A stretch of 64,000 nt of DNA. Source: Bryoerythrophyllum caledonicum (Eukaryota > Streptophyta > Bryopsida > Pottiales > Pottiaceae). Under the pieces are notes generated by a model, which was given only the letters and a program-made list of their open reading frames with translations, had not been told where the DNA came from and did no database searches. The stretch is taken from positions 3,226,501 through 3,290,500 of the forward strand of contig OZ020521.1 of NCBI GenBank assembly GCA_963971425.1, in the 5' to 3' direction. Positions 45,302-60,322 of the stretch are shown here, one piece after another; the stretch's first letter is position 1, and each line of letters starts with the position of its first letter. A program made the translations under genes and the position numbers.

Positions 45302-47074
45302 TTACATCAGAGTTGTAGATTAGAGATTAGAGGATGACGAAGTCAAAGTCCATGGGATTTGATGGTTGATTGCAGAAGACCAGTAGTCGTTGATTGAGCC
45401 TATTTTCACAAAATGCTAATTTGTGATAATGGTATACAATTAATGGCTCAGGAATGAATGGGTGTATCCAGGATACGATTAATCGATGATGCAGCCCTCT
45501 TTCAATCACCACACTGAGAATGCTGTAATATACAATTCGTCTTGAATACTACCAGTATCTATAATTAAATTGAGTATCATAAATGGAGAATCTGTGAAGC
45601 ACAGTAGTAATTGAGACCTTTTATTATATTACCATTTGACAAATCCTTTCAAATGGTAAACACCGAGTGATGTGACGAATTATAAAAACCATAAAGTGAT
45701 AATTACAATTAGTCCTGTATGACTGTTGTAATTTCCCCTAAGTCTAAAATTGAGATGAGTGGATAGCGGGTGAGGTAAAATGCATACAATTATACTATTT
45801 GTCTGATAGAATTGCCGAGTGAAATTAAGTCTGTAAATGTGTGAAATAAAGATTGATCACCCTTAGTCATTAAATTAAAAGGCGATAATAATTTTCCCCA
45901 AAAGCAATTTATGTCATTGTAGTATGAATTGAAGCATTAAAAGATCATGTGGGTGAAGCATGATAAGTAGTGAAGGTAAATTGAGAAGAAAAGAATTGCT
46001 AAAAGAGAGCAATGGAGAAGATGGAAGAGTAAGACCAAAGAGCCAAGAGTGGGCCGAGAGAGTCTTGAGAATTTATGTAAATGACCATGTTGTCATAAGT
46101 TGGGCTAGATGCCTTTTAAATGAAAGTTTGACCAAGTGGCCATAAAGTCAAGCTAAAGAAAAAGAGATTGTTTGTATGTGTCATAAGATTGACGACATAA
46201 AACAAGACCATTTGCCATGAGGAAGTATTAGTGAGAGAACACATAGATTTGATAGCAAAGGGTTATCAATAACAACAATTATACCGAAAGTGAGATATAA
46301 TTGTTGTCCGGTGTTTCTTTGAATGGAAAGTTTTGCAGGTATGATGAAATGATTAACTTAAGGCGGACCAGTGGAGCGAAAGTGGGAAACCAGGATAGAA
46401 TTCCGAACCCAAAAACTCATGGCAAAGTAGAATAGCTAGCATAGTTGTCAATTCTAATAAAAAGGAATTAGCAATTAGAGTTGGCAATGGAATTGGTTAT
46501 GATGCATTGATTATGAACAAGACAAATCGTATCACTCACTAAAACACTTAAAGACTATTTGTGTCCTTTAGCGAGAGGATCCCACACAATCACAAATGCA
46601 TGTTTAACCACTAATTGACTGTAAGAGTGTAGAGTGCACTCACGGGAAAAGCACAAGGGTTAATTAACACACCTATAATGGATAATTCGTAATCTTAAGC
46701 AATTTGTTAAACAAAGACATTCCTATCTAACATGTGACCTTAGTTATTAAAATAATAGATTGAATTAAGCCTCCCTAAGACCCCCCACTAGGAAATTATC
46801 TTGGATTTATTAATATTTACAAGGCAAATTTTCCTCTACAGTAAACTTAATCATTAATTATTTAATTCTCAATATATCTACAACCCTTTTTACACTTAAT
46901 TTTATGAAAAAAACTATTTTTAAGATTTAGGCTCTACACCTCCCCCCAATGTGTGGTGGCCCCCCTCTTAGTTCCTAGCAAAATATGAATAGTACTAGGG
47001 CAAAGAGCCACTTGAGAGGAGCCTATGTGAATTGAGAATAGAATCTGTCCCATTTATAGTGAATGATAAACCAA
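45302..47074. other. AT-rich decayed sequence downstream of LTR
   Basis: Could be the internal remains of the element whose LTR ends at 45301, but I recognise no gag or polymerase motif. A 61-codon open frame at 45960-46145 matches nothing known to me. No gene called. Confidence 0.35.
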
Positions 47075-47485
47075 CCCCTCGCATGCGCGTCCGCATGCGC
47101 CTGACCTCCAAATCTCTTACCCGAACGTCCATGCCCCTAGACGCCACGCGCCTACCTCAGATTGGCATGCGCACGGACCAGACTAGCACGCGCCCGCCTT
47201 ACAACAGTACGCTCCCGGCCCGGATTGGGACGCACCCGCCCTACAACAGTAGTAAGTACGTGTTCGGCCCTAATTAGGACGCGCTCGGCCCCACGCCACG
47301 CGCGGACTCTCCCTTAGCCACGCGCCCGACCACCTTGTGTGCACGCCCGACCCTAGATTCCACGCGCCCGACCCCGAATCGTATGCGCGAGACCCCAAAT
47401 CGTACGCGAGCGACCTCCAGCGTATGTGTCCGGTCCCCATACAACATGCGCCCAATCCCCATGCCCCGTGCGCGCCCGCCCGTAG
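47075..47485 (+). repeat. 21-bp GC-rich minisatellite array 2
   Basis: Degenerate 21-bp units of the form (c/t)acgcgcccgaccc plus a variable spacer, clearest at 47280-47460. This is the same unit as array 1 (plus-strand orientation here). It lies about 290 bp upstream of the start of pseudogene A, in the place of a promoter or 5' UTR. Confidence 0.8.
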
Positions 47486-47774
47486 GTATAAATAGTGCGT
47501 CGTGCCCAGCCCATCTCTCTAAACTCTAATTGGAAATTGTGGCCTTCAAGTTTCAACTATCTTTTTAAGGTGGCTCATTGCGTGATCTTCGATTGGGGCT
47601 CCAGATTTGCACACTAACGACGTATTGCATCACCTTTGTTTAGGGTTCGAATTAATTAATACCACTACCTTGGATTATTTTGAAATCCAACGTGGTAATT
47701 TTTGTTTGTTTTTTTTGAGATAGAGCTAGCGTAGTTAACGGATATTTTGGTAGATTTTTTTAGAGTGTTCTACT

Positions 47775-49918
47775 ATGGAAAGTGAGAATGAGCCAGAAGC
47801 CCAGTAGCAGCCACCAATGTCCACCGCGCAAAGGAAGAGGGAGAAAGACAAGGATAGGCCGAGGCACGGGAAACTCCAGAAGAAGCGGATGCACGTGTTC
47901 AACAATCCTACGAAAGTTGCATTCCAGGGTTGGCAAGATGAGCCATGGCCATGGTCTCTCCTCACTTGCGAAGATTACATTGAGTGGTGCCACTTGTCAA
48001 ATTTTTTTGCTCCACACCGCTATTTGATAAATCGTCGCACAAACAAGGCGAATTTGAAGTATTGCATCAATGAGCAGTTATGAACTCGTGCCCTCTAAGC
48101 GCACCAATACTTATACGAGCTTGAATTCATGCTCCGCAATGACTATCCCGTCTATCTTGCTTGCATGGTATATGTTGAGGTCATTATCAATAAGCGAGTG
48201 GATTGGAAGATTGTGCGGAAAACTCCAAAATTGCCGAGGGTGTGGATGCATTTTGATATGCATAGGGAGCAGCATCAAAGGTTTCCGTTTACGGTACTAG
48301 GGCTACAAAAAGCAGATGGCCCAAAAGAAGTACCTCCAGTAGAGTCAAATTCATCACTTGATTCGGACTCATATGGACGTGTAGGTCGGCGTTCATCGAG
48401 TTCTGTAGTGGTGCGTGCTTCACAAAAAAAGCGGCAATGAGTAAAGCTTCAACAAGCAACACTTGCGATGGTTCAAGAAGGTGGCCAAGAAGATTTACCA
48501 ATCGTAAATCCTGCTAGAGATGATGAACCCATAGCCCACCTTGGGGGTGTTGGAGATGAAGAATCCATCCATGTTATGGATGAAATGCCAATGATAGATG
48601 TTGTAGTCACTACTTCCAACTTGAGGCATGTAGCATCAGGGTCCGGAAGTACGGCCGTCGATGCTCACCAGGAGTTATTGGACACTATAAGCTAGAAGGA
48701 TGAGATAATTCAACGTCTCCGAGAAGAGATTCAAAAGGGTGAAATCTAGTGAAAAGGGTGATATTATGACCAAACAAACAGTCGAGATAGAAGAGTTGTG
48801 TCATTGAGCTTTTGTGAGCCAGGCTTATATTGGCGGTGTTGATCGAAGTCTGGACAACACAATTCTCGACAATTCTCGAGGCAAATAGCAATAGAGTTCA
48901 AGAAGATTGACAACGGATATCTGACGGCAAATACGCGCCGTGATTTTGGACTTACATCTTGGGCACACATCGATGAGATGTTTCCAAGTGAATTGCTAGT
49001 GCGTGATGGTCGATCTATTGACTAGGCAAAGTTGGGATGGGACCACGCAGAGGCTATGTCTTCTCATGCCCTTTGACCAAACGGAAATGTGGAAGCACGC
49101 AAGTTATGGCCAAAACCAGCAAGCTTCACGCAAAACGGAGATGATTGTTCAATTATTTAAATCCTTTCGAGCCAGAAGGTGCATATGCTCTTGGCACGTG
49201 CCGGTGTTTATACCATCCAATGTGCCTCCTAGGTGATCTCTTGACACGTAGATTTTGCGCAAAGTGTAGACTACCATTTCATCAACGCTTGTATGATTTG
49301 TTTGGCCTCACCACCTACATGCTATCTAATTGGGAGTTGAACCTGGAGACTGCACCTAAATAGGCCTATGCTCAAATGTGGGGAGAAGATTTGGTGTGGA
49401 GTTGGCGTGCATCATCGCACCAGCTAGAGAAGTCCAGTGTAAGCTCGTAAATTGGTTGGGAAAATGACCACACCAAAATTGTACGACTTTGCAAGAAGCT
49501 CGTACCGGGAACCACCGTGGTGGATGTTGGTAAACGAAACTTCTTCTACCAAGTCATGGGGAGACATTGTGATGCTAAACGCAAGCTATTCCAATTCGGG
49601 CGACATCCAGATGGAAAACTGTGGAATCACCAGGGACTTGTGGTGTCAGAATTGGGAGAGGCCACTGATCTTGACCTTCGCGATGCGTTGCAATGGGAAA
49701 AATCCCAGTAGAAGGAAATTTGGAAGGAAGAAGCAATTGACTTCCTTCTTGAGGAACATAGTCCGGCGACTATGAAGACTCTCAAAGCACTTCAGAACTC
49801 ATCCATGTTACGTGCTGTGCTAGACTCGGATGGGCCTTACCAAAAGACGCGAGCAGCTTGTACATTGCTTGATGATGGGGCTCGAACAAGTGGTGAACCA
49901 AGTGGAGCTGATGCGTGA
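47775..49918 (+). pseudogene. pseudogene A: unrecognised family with RING-like C-terminus
   Basis: One frame runs from ATG at 47775 to about 48749 with several stop codons but no frame change. It contains a basic N-terminus (KREKDKDRPRHGKLQKKR), a conserved block (GWQDEPWPW, YIEWCHLS, NLKYCINEQ, ACMVYVEVI) and an acidic/serine-rich stretch. A second frame from about 49145 to 49918 encodes a Cys/His cluster, CRCLYHPMCLLGDLL followed by FCAKCRLPFHQRLYDLFGL, resembling half a RING/zinc-ribbon, then a conserved tail (VDVGKRNFFYQ, FQFGRHPDGKLWN). Whether the two parts are one gene is inferred from spacing and strand. The first block has a clear relative at 50560. No function can be assigned. Confidence 0.6.
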
Positions 49919-50104
49919 TGAAGTGGAGCATAGGCAAATAGAATGCAAGATGAAGGCGTAGCATTTGTAAATATTTTGTATGTTGCGGCATTTTCAAAGG
50001 CAATATAAGGACATCTTTAAAGCATTGTCCCATTTTGGCAGCTGACTTTGAAACACCGAAATGATTTTGTAACATTTAATTCCCTCAAATTGCAAGAACT
50101 CAAC

Positions 50105-50345
50105 TTTACAAGGATATCACGCGTCCGGCCCCTGTTTGCATGCGCTTGGCCCCTGTCTCCACGCGCCCGGCCCCTGATCGTACGCCGAAGGCCACAGACT
50201 CCACGTGCCCGGCCCCTAGTCGCACGCTTCTGGCCCCTGTTCGCACACACCTGGCCACAATGTTCGTACGCACTCGGTCATGATTGGTACGCGCCCGTTC
50301 CATCTCATGTACACGTGGCCTTGGGGAGGCATGCGCGCCTCACTA
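50105..50345 (+). repeat. 21-bp GC-rich minisatellite array 3
   Basis: About ten units, the most regular of the three arrays: acgcgcccggcccctg plus a variable 5-bp end, period 21. Same orientation as array 2. It sits between pseudogenes A and B, about 215 bp upstream of B, repeating the array-then-gene order seen at 47 kb. Confidence 0.88.
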
Positions 50346-50559
50346 AAAGTTTGGAAATCGAACCACGATGGGCCCACTTCCTAGACGCTTTGGCCTGCAA
50401 TTGCCACGTGGCGGTTGCTTGTTTGGCACTATTGGAAAGTGTTTTACAGTGTCTATTGACACCCTTTTACTCCCGGCACCCCTTCACGCCAATTCTAAGT
50501 ACGAATTCAAGTGGCCCTTCCGAGATTCGAAATACCAAAAAGATAATGTAGAAATGATA

Positions 50560-51465
50560 GCGTGATGCGGGTTCGGTACGCAACCACAAGCAAAAGAAAC
50601 ACCTTCACATATTCATCGATGATGAGTTGAAAGCATTTCGAGGCTGGGAAGATGTATCAAGTCCGTGGACATTTATAGAGTGTGCAAAGTACATTGTCTG
50701 GTGTAATTTGGGACGAATGTGGCTGCATTTGCGGTATTTGCAACTTTGACGGTACGACAAGGGAAACTTAAATTATTGCACCAATGAAGTATTCAAAGAG
50801 GGGTGCATCCAAGCGTACCAGCACATCTACAACAAGGCGAAGGTTCACTGGAACAAAGTGAATCTATCCATTTTACGTATGGTGTATGCAGAAGTTATAC
50901 TTGGAGTAGTAGCCAATTGGAGGACGATGAAAATACAGCCAAAGTCCAAGATGACGCCAGTATCCACGGCGACACTACCAATAGAGCGCAAGTTTCCGGG
51001 CGAAGCTCTAGGAAAAAAGGCGAAGGAGGTTGAAGTTCCAAACAACGAAGTCATGTGGTTTGACACTTCCAGTGTCGATTCGGACATTGGATGCGATCCA
51101 TCTTATCGCAAGCACATTGAAGGCTTTATTAAATGCTAGTGGCTCAATTCTGCCCTCCTAGAAACACGGACAATTGGAGAAGAATCCGGCAAGGAAGAAG
51201 ATGCGATTGAGATGGACGCGGTTGCATACGAGAACATCAATGAAAACCTAGAGTCTTCGGATGATGTTCCAATTGACCGCGAGGTTCATCTTGAACTTCT
51301 TGCTAAATCTTAGCACAGTTTACAGAAAAACAAGAATCTAGTAGAAGAAGCCAGCCACAACAAAGAACAACTTCAAAAATTATGCCCACTCCTCTAAGAA
51401 TAGGACGATCAAATTCAGGAATATTTGAAGTTGGTGTTTACTTTAAAGTCGTAGAATTTGATAGC
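50560..51465 (+). pseudogene. pseudogene B: second member of family A, N-terminal half
   Basis: A single frame with a few stop codons and no obvious frame change aligns to the N-terminal block of pseudogene A: basic start (RNHKQKKHLHIF), FRGWEDVSSPWTF, YIVWCNL, GNLNYCTNEVF, AYQHIYN and MVYAEVILGVVANW. It is followed by a lysine/serine-rich linker, an acidic stretch (EESGKEEDAIEMDA) and a heptad-like region near 51290-51400 suggesting a coiled coil. No RING-like C-terminus follows before 51.5 kb, so it is truncated or of a different architecture. Confidence 0.6.
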
Positions 51466-51589
51466 AATGGAAGTAGTGCCATGAATGATAAATGGGCAAT
51501 TTTGTAGCATTTTGAAATCATAGACCTTGAGAATTTTGTAATTTGCACTTCATTTGAAAATTCGCAAATGCTGCGCGCGCAGCCCGAAG

Positions 51590-51808
51590 GTGCGCGCCCG
51601 ACATTATGACGTGACGTGGAAAGCGGTCAGATGTGTTGGGACATGTGTTTCACTAGGGGGTAAGTTGTGAATTCGATTAACGGGTTGTAATTTTTTTTAC
51701 ACGCAGTTGTCCGCCAAAAAGCGATGTCCTTCATGTCCGTCCGTCTGACTGTCTGCTGTCTTTGGGCCCTTGTCCAACTATGTAGACAACCCTGATAATG
51801 ACTTTTTT
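51590..51808 (+). repeat. GTCCGTC-rich block similar to 40881-40985
   Basis: A short GC-rich patch with array-like words (gcgcgcgcagcccg, gcgcgcccgac) at 51570-51605 is followed at 51696-51808 by gtccgtccgtctgactgtc ... caaccctgataatgac. Positions 40881-40985 read gtccgtctgtccggctgtcc ... caaccctggtttgaccatgac in the same direction. The two blocks bracket the whole 41-51.6 kb segment with the arrays and decayed genes. Confidence 0.45.
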
Positions 51809-52736
51809 TTCGTTTTCCATTCTTTGCACTAAAATGAGCAAATTTGAAGTGTTTTTGGTGAGATATAATCCAGAAAAAAAGTGGGCTTAACCATCAAGAA
51901 CCTCTTTGGTGCTTTTTCTTAGGAAAAGTAACTATTCATGTCACACTATTACAAATGGGGATGTCTTCAACACATTTACACTATGTAGAGGTTTTCAGCA
52001 CTCTTTCTTAAGATTTTTTTTACACTTCACCAGAAAAGTGTCTAACTGAGAGTGTAAAAAACAACCCATTCTGTACTAGAATCAAGTCTTCTATGAATGT
52101 CCAACTCCTTACTTGGTAAAGGTTGGGACAAGAATGCAAAGATCATACATTTTCTTATCCTCAGCTCAATACCTCACGTTTGAGAATGGAATCCAAGGTA
52201 GGACAACCCAAAACCAACCAGCAACCCAATACTACTCCTTCTATACTCTTCATAAATTCTAGGAAAGAAATGTAGCTCGTCTTTACATGACTTGTGTATC
52301 TGCCAATAACTTTACAAGTGATGTAATGGTCGGCTACATTTCCAAATTCCTCCCTAAGATCTAAAAAGGGTGTAGAAGGGAGTAGAAGGGAGCGGTATTG
52401 GTTTGCTGGTCGGTTTTGGATTGTCCTACCTTAGAACATTATCCAAATGGTGGTAGGTGATTGGTGGATGGACTAGTCCACTACCAAGTATAAGGTTTTA
52501 CAAGAATTCATTTCAGTAATTAAAAACAAAACAATATATTTTTAGAATTAAAAAGAGAGAGCAAAGTCATTGACATACTCGTGAACTGTAGACTTTGGCC
52601 TCTAGAAAATCTGCATATGGATGTTTGACATGGTTCGTGTCCGGCAATGTTACAAAATAGAATCAGCAAGTCTCATCTAGCTAAAGCGAATTGAATAGCT
52701 ACAAGAAAAACCTGGATGCTACTACACTAAATTTTA
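51809..52736. other. spacer without recognised feature
   Basis: Starts with a fragment 'gcaaatttgaagtgtttttggtgaga' that resembles the right end of TTAA MITE family 1. Otherwise AT-rich and without supported genes or ends. Confidence 0.35.
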
Positions 52737-52920
52737 TGCTTACCCTACGCTATGGTCAGTTTCGTACATAATTAATTCAAAATGGGGACTTGTCCAAAAT
52801 TTTGGAAATTTCAAGAGATTTGGCTAGGCAATACCTATGTAATACCAAGGTGACACCCGTGCAAAATCTAGGTGATACTCCTGCAATACCTATGTGATAT
52901 CCATTGTGTCGAATCAATGT
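52737..52920 (-). repeat. 'ATTACATGGGTATC' repeat element, copy 4
   Basis: Reverse-complement counterpart of 7096-7265, with the same order of blocks: acacaatggatatcacatag, degenerate ctagattttgcacgggt units, tttccaaaattttggaca, aattatgtacgaaac, ccatagcgtaggg. The outer end reads ctacactaaattttatgc, suggesting a CTACACTAAA terminus. Confidence 0.6.
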
Positions 52921-52976
52921 GACCAAAAAAAAATGCTTCGGCACTTGCCTGCCGAAACTGACTGTAGCGTACGGTA

Positions 52977-53145
52977 GTGTCATGCATAGTAAATGACTTG
53001 TGAATGCTATAAGTTTTTACTTTTGATGAAGATTTCTACCACTGATGGCCCACTTACCACAGTATAAATTTTTGTGCTCTTCGTCAAAATCTCCATCAAA
53101 AGAAAAAACTTACAGCATTTACAAGTCATTTATTGCGCATGACAC
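52977..53145. mobile_element. palindromic MITE, TA target (169 bp)
   Basis: GTGTCATGC at the left and GCATGACAC at the right, with inverted similarity running about 60 bp inwards (aaatgacttgtgaatgctat against its mirror aaatgacttgtaaatgctgt). TA lies outside both ends (52975-52976, 53146-53147). It is almost entirely a hairpin. Probably a mariner/Stowaway-type MITE. Positions 53148-54062 show only scattered related repeat words and no gene. Confidence 0.7.
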
Positions 53146-54073
53146 TAAACAAAAATTTAGTATAATATACTATGAAAAATTGGAAAAACTTTGAAATCTA
53201 GTGACCAACATTGTAAGTATTTAGCCACCTTCTGTGATGATATCCACGGGTATCACATAGGTAAATCATGGAGATTGTAGGGTATCACCCATGTATCTTC
53301 ACGTATGACATGCTTGAATAGGTCACCAAACTCCTTCGAAGTGCAGGTTGTAACAGGTTGAATAGAAAGTTAGTTGTAGATGTGTAGATATTTCTATCAT
53401 GCAAATCATCCTCACCGTAAGTTATGGCAAGACTTGTCGTTGATCAAGTCGTGACGCACGTTTCGCGTCACAGTGACGAGAATGGGGACGTCAGATGGTA
53501 GGGTCCAATATACTGTAGCTGTACATTCCAGGCATTGCAGTGAAAATAATGGGGAGCCTAGAGCCGTGAGGCAGATGCCAGACTGTTTTCGCCCCTGAAT
53601 TCGGCCACCAAAAGGACTTCTGTCTAGCTTCTAAGTTCTCACCCTTGGTTGAGCATCTTTCGTCGTTCACTGTTCACAGCATGGGTCAGGATACGTTGCA
53701 GGTATATCATTGTGGAGCTCCATGAAACGACATCGCTTTCAAGCGTTTGTAGGGTCCAACGCAAATTTATCGTTCTCCATTCTTCATCATGTGGTTTGGG
53801 AATGGGCACATGAGATGAAAACCAATCAAGTTTTTCATCTCCGGAGTTAAAGTACTGCCCACTCTCATCTGAAGGAGAATGGGTTCCCTTTCTTCCTGGG
53901 AAAAGCACCATGCCACCTACTGTATGTTGTGGTCTCTTACAACAGGTAGGTTGAGAATGGGAAAAAGAGAGGCGTGACTTTACAGTGCTTCTACTTTGGC
54001 TCAAACTTTGGTGCCAAGATATTTCCAGTAACATTGGGTGCCATGTTTAGTTTGTGTCCTATGCACATAATAA

Positions 54074-54210
54074 TAAGAAGAAAAACTCCCGTCTCCGAAG
54101 ATGGTGGACGTGAATAAAGTGTCTCTTCTACATTCCACCTCTAAATCAATGCCTACCACACACAAGTTTAGTGGTACAGAACTACTTCCCCATCTAAAGG
54201 GTAGAGATAC
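54074..54210 (-). mobile_element. 5'-truncated SINE, minus strand, 11-bp TSD
   Basis: Minus-strand copy of the window's SINE family: gtagttctgtaccactaaac, then gtggaatgtagaag, then cacgtccaccatcttc and a TTCTTATT tail. It is flanked by identical gcacataataa repeats at 54063-54073 and 54211-54221. The tail is more diverged than in the other copies. Confidence 0.85.
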
Positions 54211-54489
54211 GCACATAATAAGATTATTACTTGGGGCTCCATCAGACTATTCTTGGAAAATTTGAGTCATGTTGACGAAATCACGACGTTGAGATCGAAT
54301 TGTAGGATCTCAAACACAGCTCCCAAGATACATGTCAAAATGGATGAGGACCTTGTCTGCATGAACCTTGGAAAAGGCCATTATTTACCAGTATAACTCG
54401 GGGAATGACTCGATAGAAAGTTGGGCTCATGGAGTTTTTGTTTCTATTCGTTGCTGTTAGTTAATGGGTGAGTCTTTACGGTACTCTCA

Positions 54490-54919
54490 GAGCATCTCCA
54501 CCCCTGAATGCCAACCTGGTCCACGCCAAGCCAGAGTTGCAGGGGTGGAGCTAACACGGAAGGTAGTGTCCCGTTTTTTGGTTGCACCGGGTGAATGCCC
54601 AGCCGGGTAGCTAGGTTGCCTGCTATCAAGTGCCGCGAGTTGGTTGGAGTGGGCCAAGTGCCGCAAGCTAGTTGCAATGGGCCTGGGTGGGGTGAAACTC
54701 CAAAGAATGTATCCACGTGGCATCATGTAATACGTCACCGTGAAAGGGTAATTTTTCTGTAGGCGTGGCACTTTCTCGCAATTTTCTGTTCGGAAGGGTC
54801 AACACGGCCAACCCCATTGACCGGGACGCCAGCCAGGGCCCCATGGTGTGTTGATTCCCTGTAGTTCTAACACCACTCCGAGTAATCTACCGGGGCCTTG
54901 TGCCCCGGTGGAGATGCTC
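54490..54919. mobile_element. GAGCATCTCCACCCC MITE, divergent member (430 bp)
   Basis: Ends GAGCATCTCCACCCC and CCCCGGTGGAGATGCTC are inverted. The flanking triplets TCA and TGA are not identical, so the expected TWA duplication has either mutated or never formed. The interior differs from the members at 36301 and 55002 (it contains tggtccacgccaagccagag), so it is a separate subfamily. It lies 82 bp from the next member. Confidence 0.65.
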
Positions 54920-55001
54920 TGAACATGTGCGCTTTAAGTTTGCGTGATTCGTTTCAACCTTTCCATTTGCAACTTGCAATCATGACACATGAGAACTATT
55001 A

Positions 55002-55391
55002 GAGCATCTCCACCCCAAGACGGAGAACCACCAAATTGGAGTTTTGTGAGGTCAAAAAGTTGCACCCATCACCTCAAAACGGGGAAACTTTATAAAATTT
55101 TAGAAGTTTTGGTGCATGGCACACCAAAAGCTCCTTGGATGGGGGGAGTGCGCCATTTTTTGATGTTGGTGACACACCCATACCCTCGCGACACGTGGCG
55201 CCATGTCATTGATGTCGACACGTGGTGCCGTGTCATTGGTGGCGGGAGGTAAAAGGTCAAAGCATTTTTTTGGGTAAAATTTTTGGAGCTTGGGGTGGAG
55301 CCAAGCAAGCACCAAACTCCAAACCACTCCTGGAGTGAAATTTTTTTTCTGTCCTAGCGTGGAAAATTCCACGCCAGGAGTGGAGATGCTC
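55002..55391. mobile_element. GAGCATCTCCACC MITE with TTA TSD (390 bp)
   Basis: Same family as 36301-36665, with high similarity throughout. TTA flanks both ends (54999-55001, 55392-55394). It differs by a local duplication around 55190-55235, where the gacacgtggygccrtgtcatt block occurs twice, which explains its extra 25 bp. Non-coding. Confidence 0.82.
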
Positions 55392-56624
55392 TTAGAAAAG
55401 AGGAGAGCCGAGTTTGCTGAAATAACTTTGTCTCTTGCAATGCATCCATAATAAGTAAGACCTAGCCAAGGATTTTGCTAGAAGGCTAATGGTCTTAATT
55501 GACCCTCTAAGGACGATGGTCAAATCTGGTCGTTCCAAGAGTCTACAAGGGTCATAGATTATGCTAACCAAATCTATGACCCTCGTAGATTCTTGCAACG
55601 GTCAAATTCAACCATCGTCCTTACAGGATTAAATACAAATTAAATACAGATTTGAGCCAGGCTGATGCACTCTCCCAACTCAACAACAATTGGAGTTGTT
55701 TTGAGGCTTTGAGCACATGTCAAGGGAGACATGTGACTTGGGCTTGAGGGCTTTATAATTAGCTGTCTTAATGAAAGCATCTGATATAAGAGCAATTTCA
55801 TAATCTGATACAAGCGAGCTTAAATCAAAACCAATCTTTCCCTTCATAAGGGCATCAGTTGGAGTACACTCATTTACCCCCCTTTCCATTATAAGGGCCT
55901 CTCAATATTGCACACTCATTTACCCCCCTTTCCATTATAAGGGCCTCTCAATATTGCAGCCTCTGAATACAGCAGCAGCCTGTAAACATAGCAGCAGCCT
56001 CTGAATATAGCAGGCAGAACCAACGGGGCTGTTGTAAAGGGAGCCGACTGTAGTTGGTTTTGTGGGGTTTAGATCTTGTGCTCGCCCAGTCCGCGCACTT
56101 TTCTTGTTCTGGTTACGTTTGCAATTATAGAAAAAAGAAGAAAGAGCGAGCGCACTTTCAGAATGTACGTCCTACAGAATCAAAGTGGAATCAGTGCTCA
56201 GAAAATACTCATTGAGGACGGGTAGACTCGTCCAGATCCTCACTCTACATTGCCAAAGGAATCTTTTGCATTTAGGTTCATGTCAAGCAAGCTTCGAGAC
56301 TCAAAAATAAAGAACGTTATCAAGAGGAATAAGAGAAATGTCACATGACTGACGAAACCATATCCTTCAGTGTTGATTACCACTTGAGTGCTGATTAATT
56401 TAAAAGGGGAAGCTCAATCTGAGTTAAGCCAATCCGACAAAGCAACCATGACTTGGGGTTTTTATCTGTTATTCATTATCACCATCATAACTTGAGGTGT
56501 AACCAGCCTTCACATGAAAGATACACGTATAAATTGTCAAAACTCCCACGAAAGGGGAAGCTAATATTACTAGTCTAAAATATTTGCAGCTGGACAAGTC
56601 TCTTAGCAAGTGCAATTCAGGTAC
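55392..56624. other. spacer and 3' flank of aminotransferase gene
   Basis: Contains an exact 46-bp tandem duplication at 55867-55912 and 55913-55958 (starting cactcatttaccccccttt), followed by short 'agcagcctctgaat' repeats to about 56005. From about 56400 the sequence probably belongs to the 3' UTR or flank of the aminotransferase gene. No other gene seen. Confidence 0.5.

Positions 56625-60322
<3,698 letters not shown>

Noticed and set aside
41040-50345. CRISPR-like repeat arrays
   Set aside because: 21-bp period with degenerate contiguous units and no unique spacers; a plant minisatellite.
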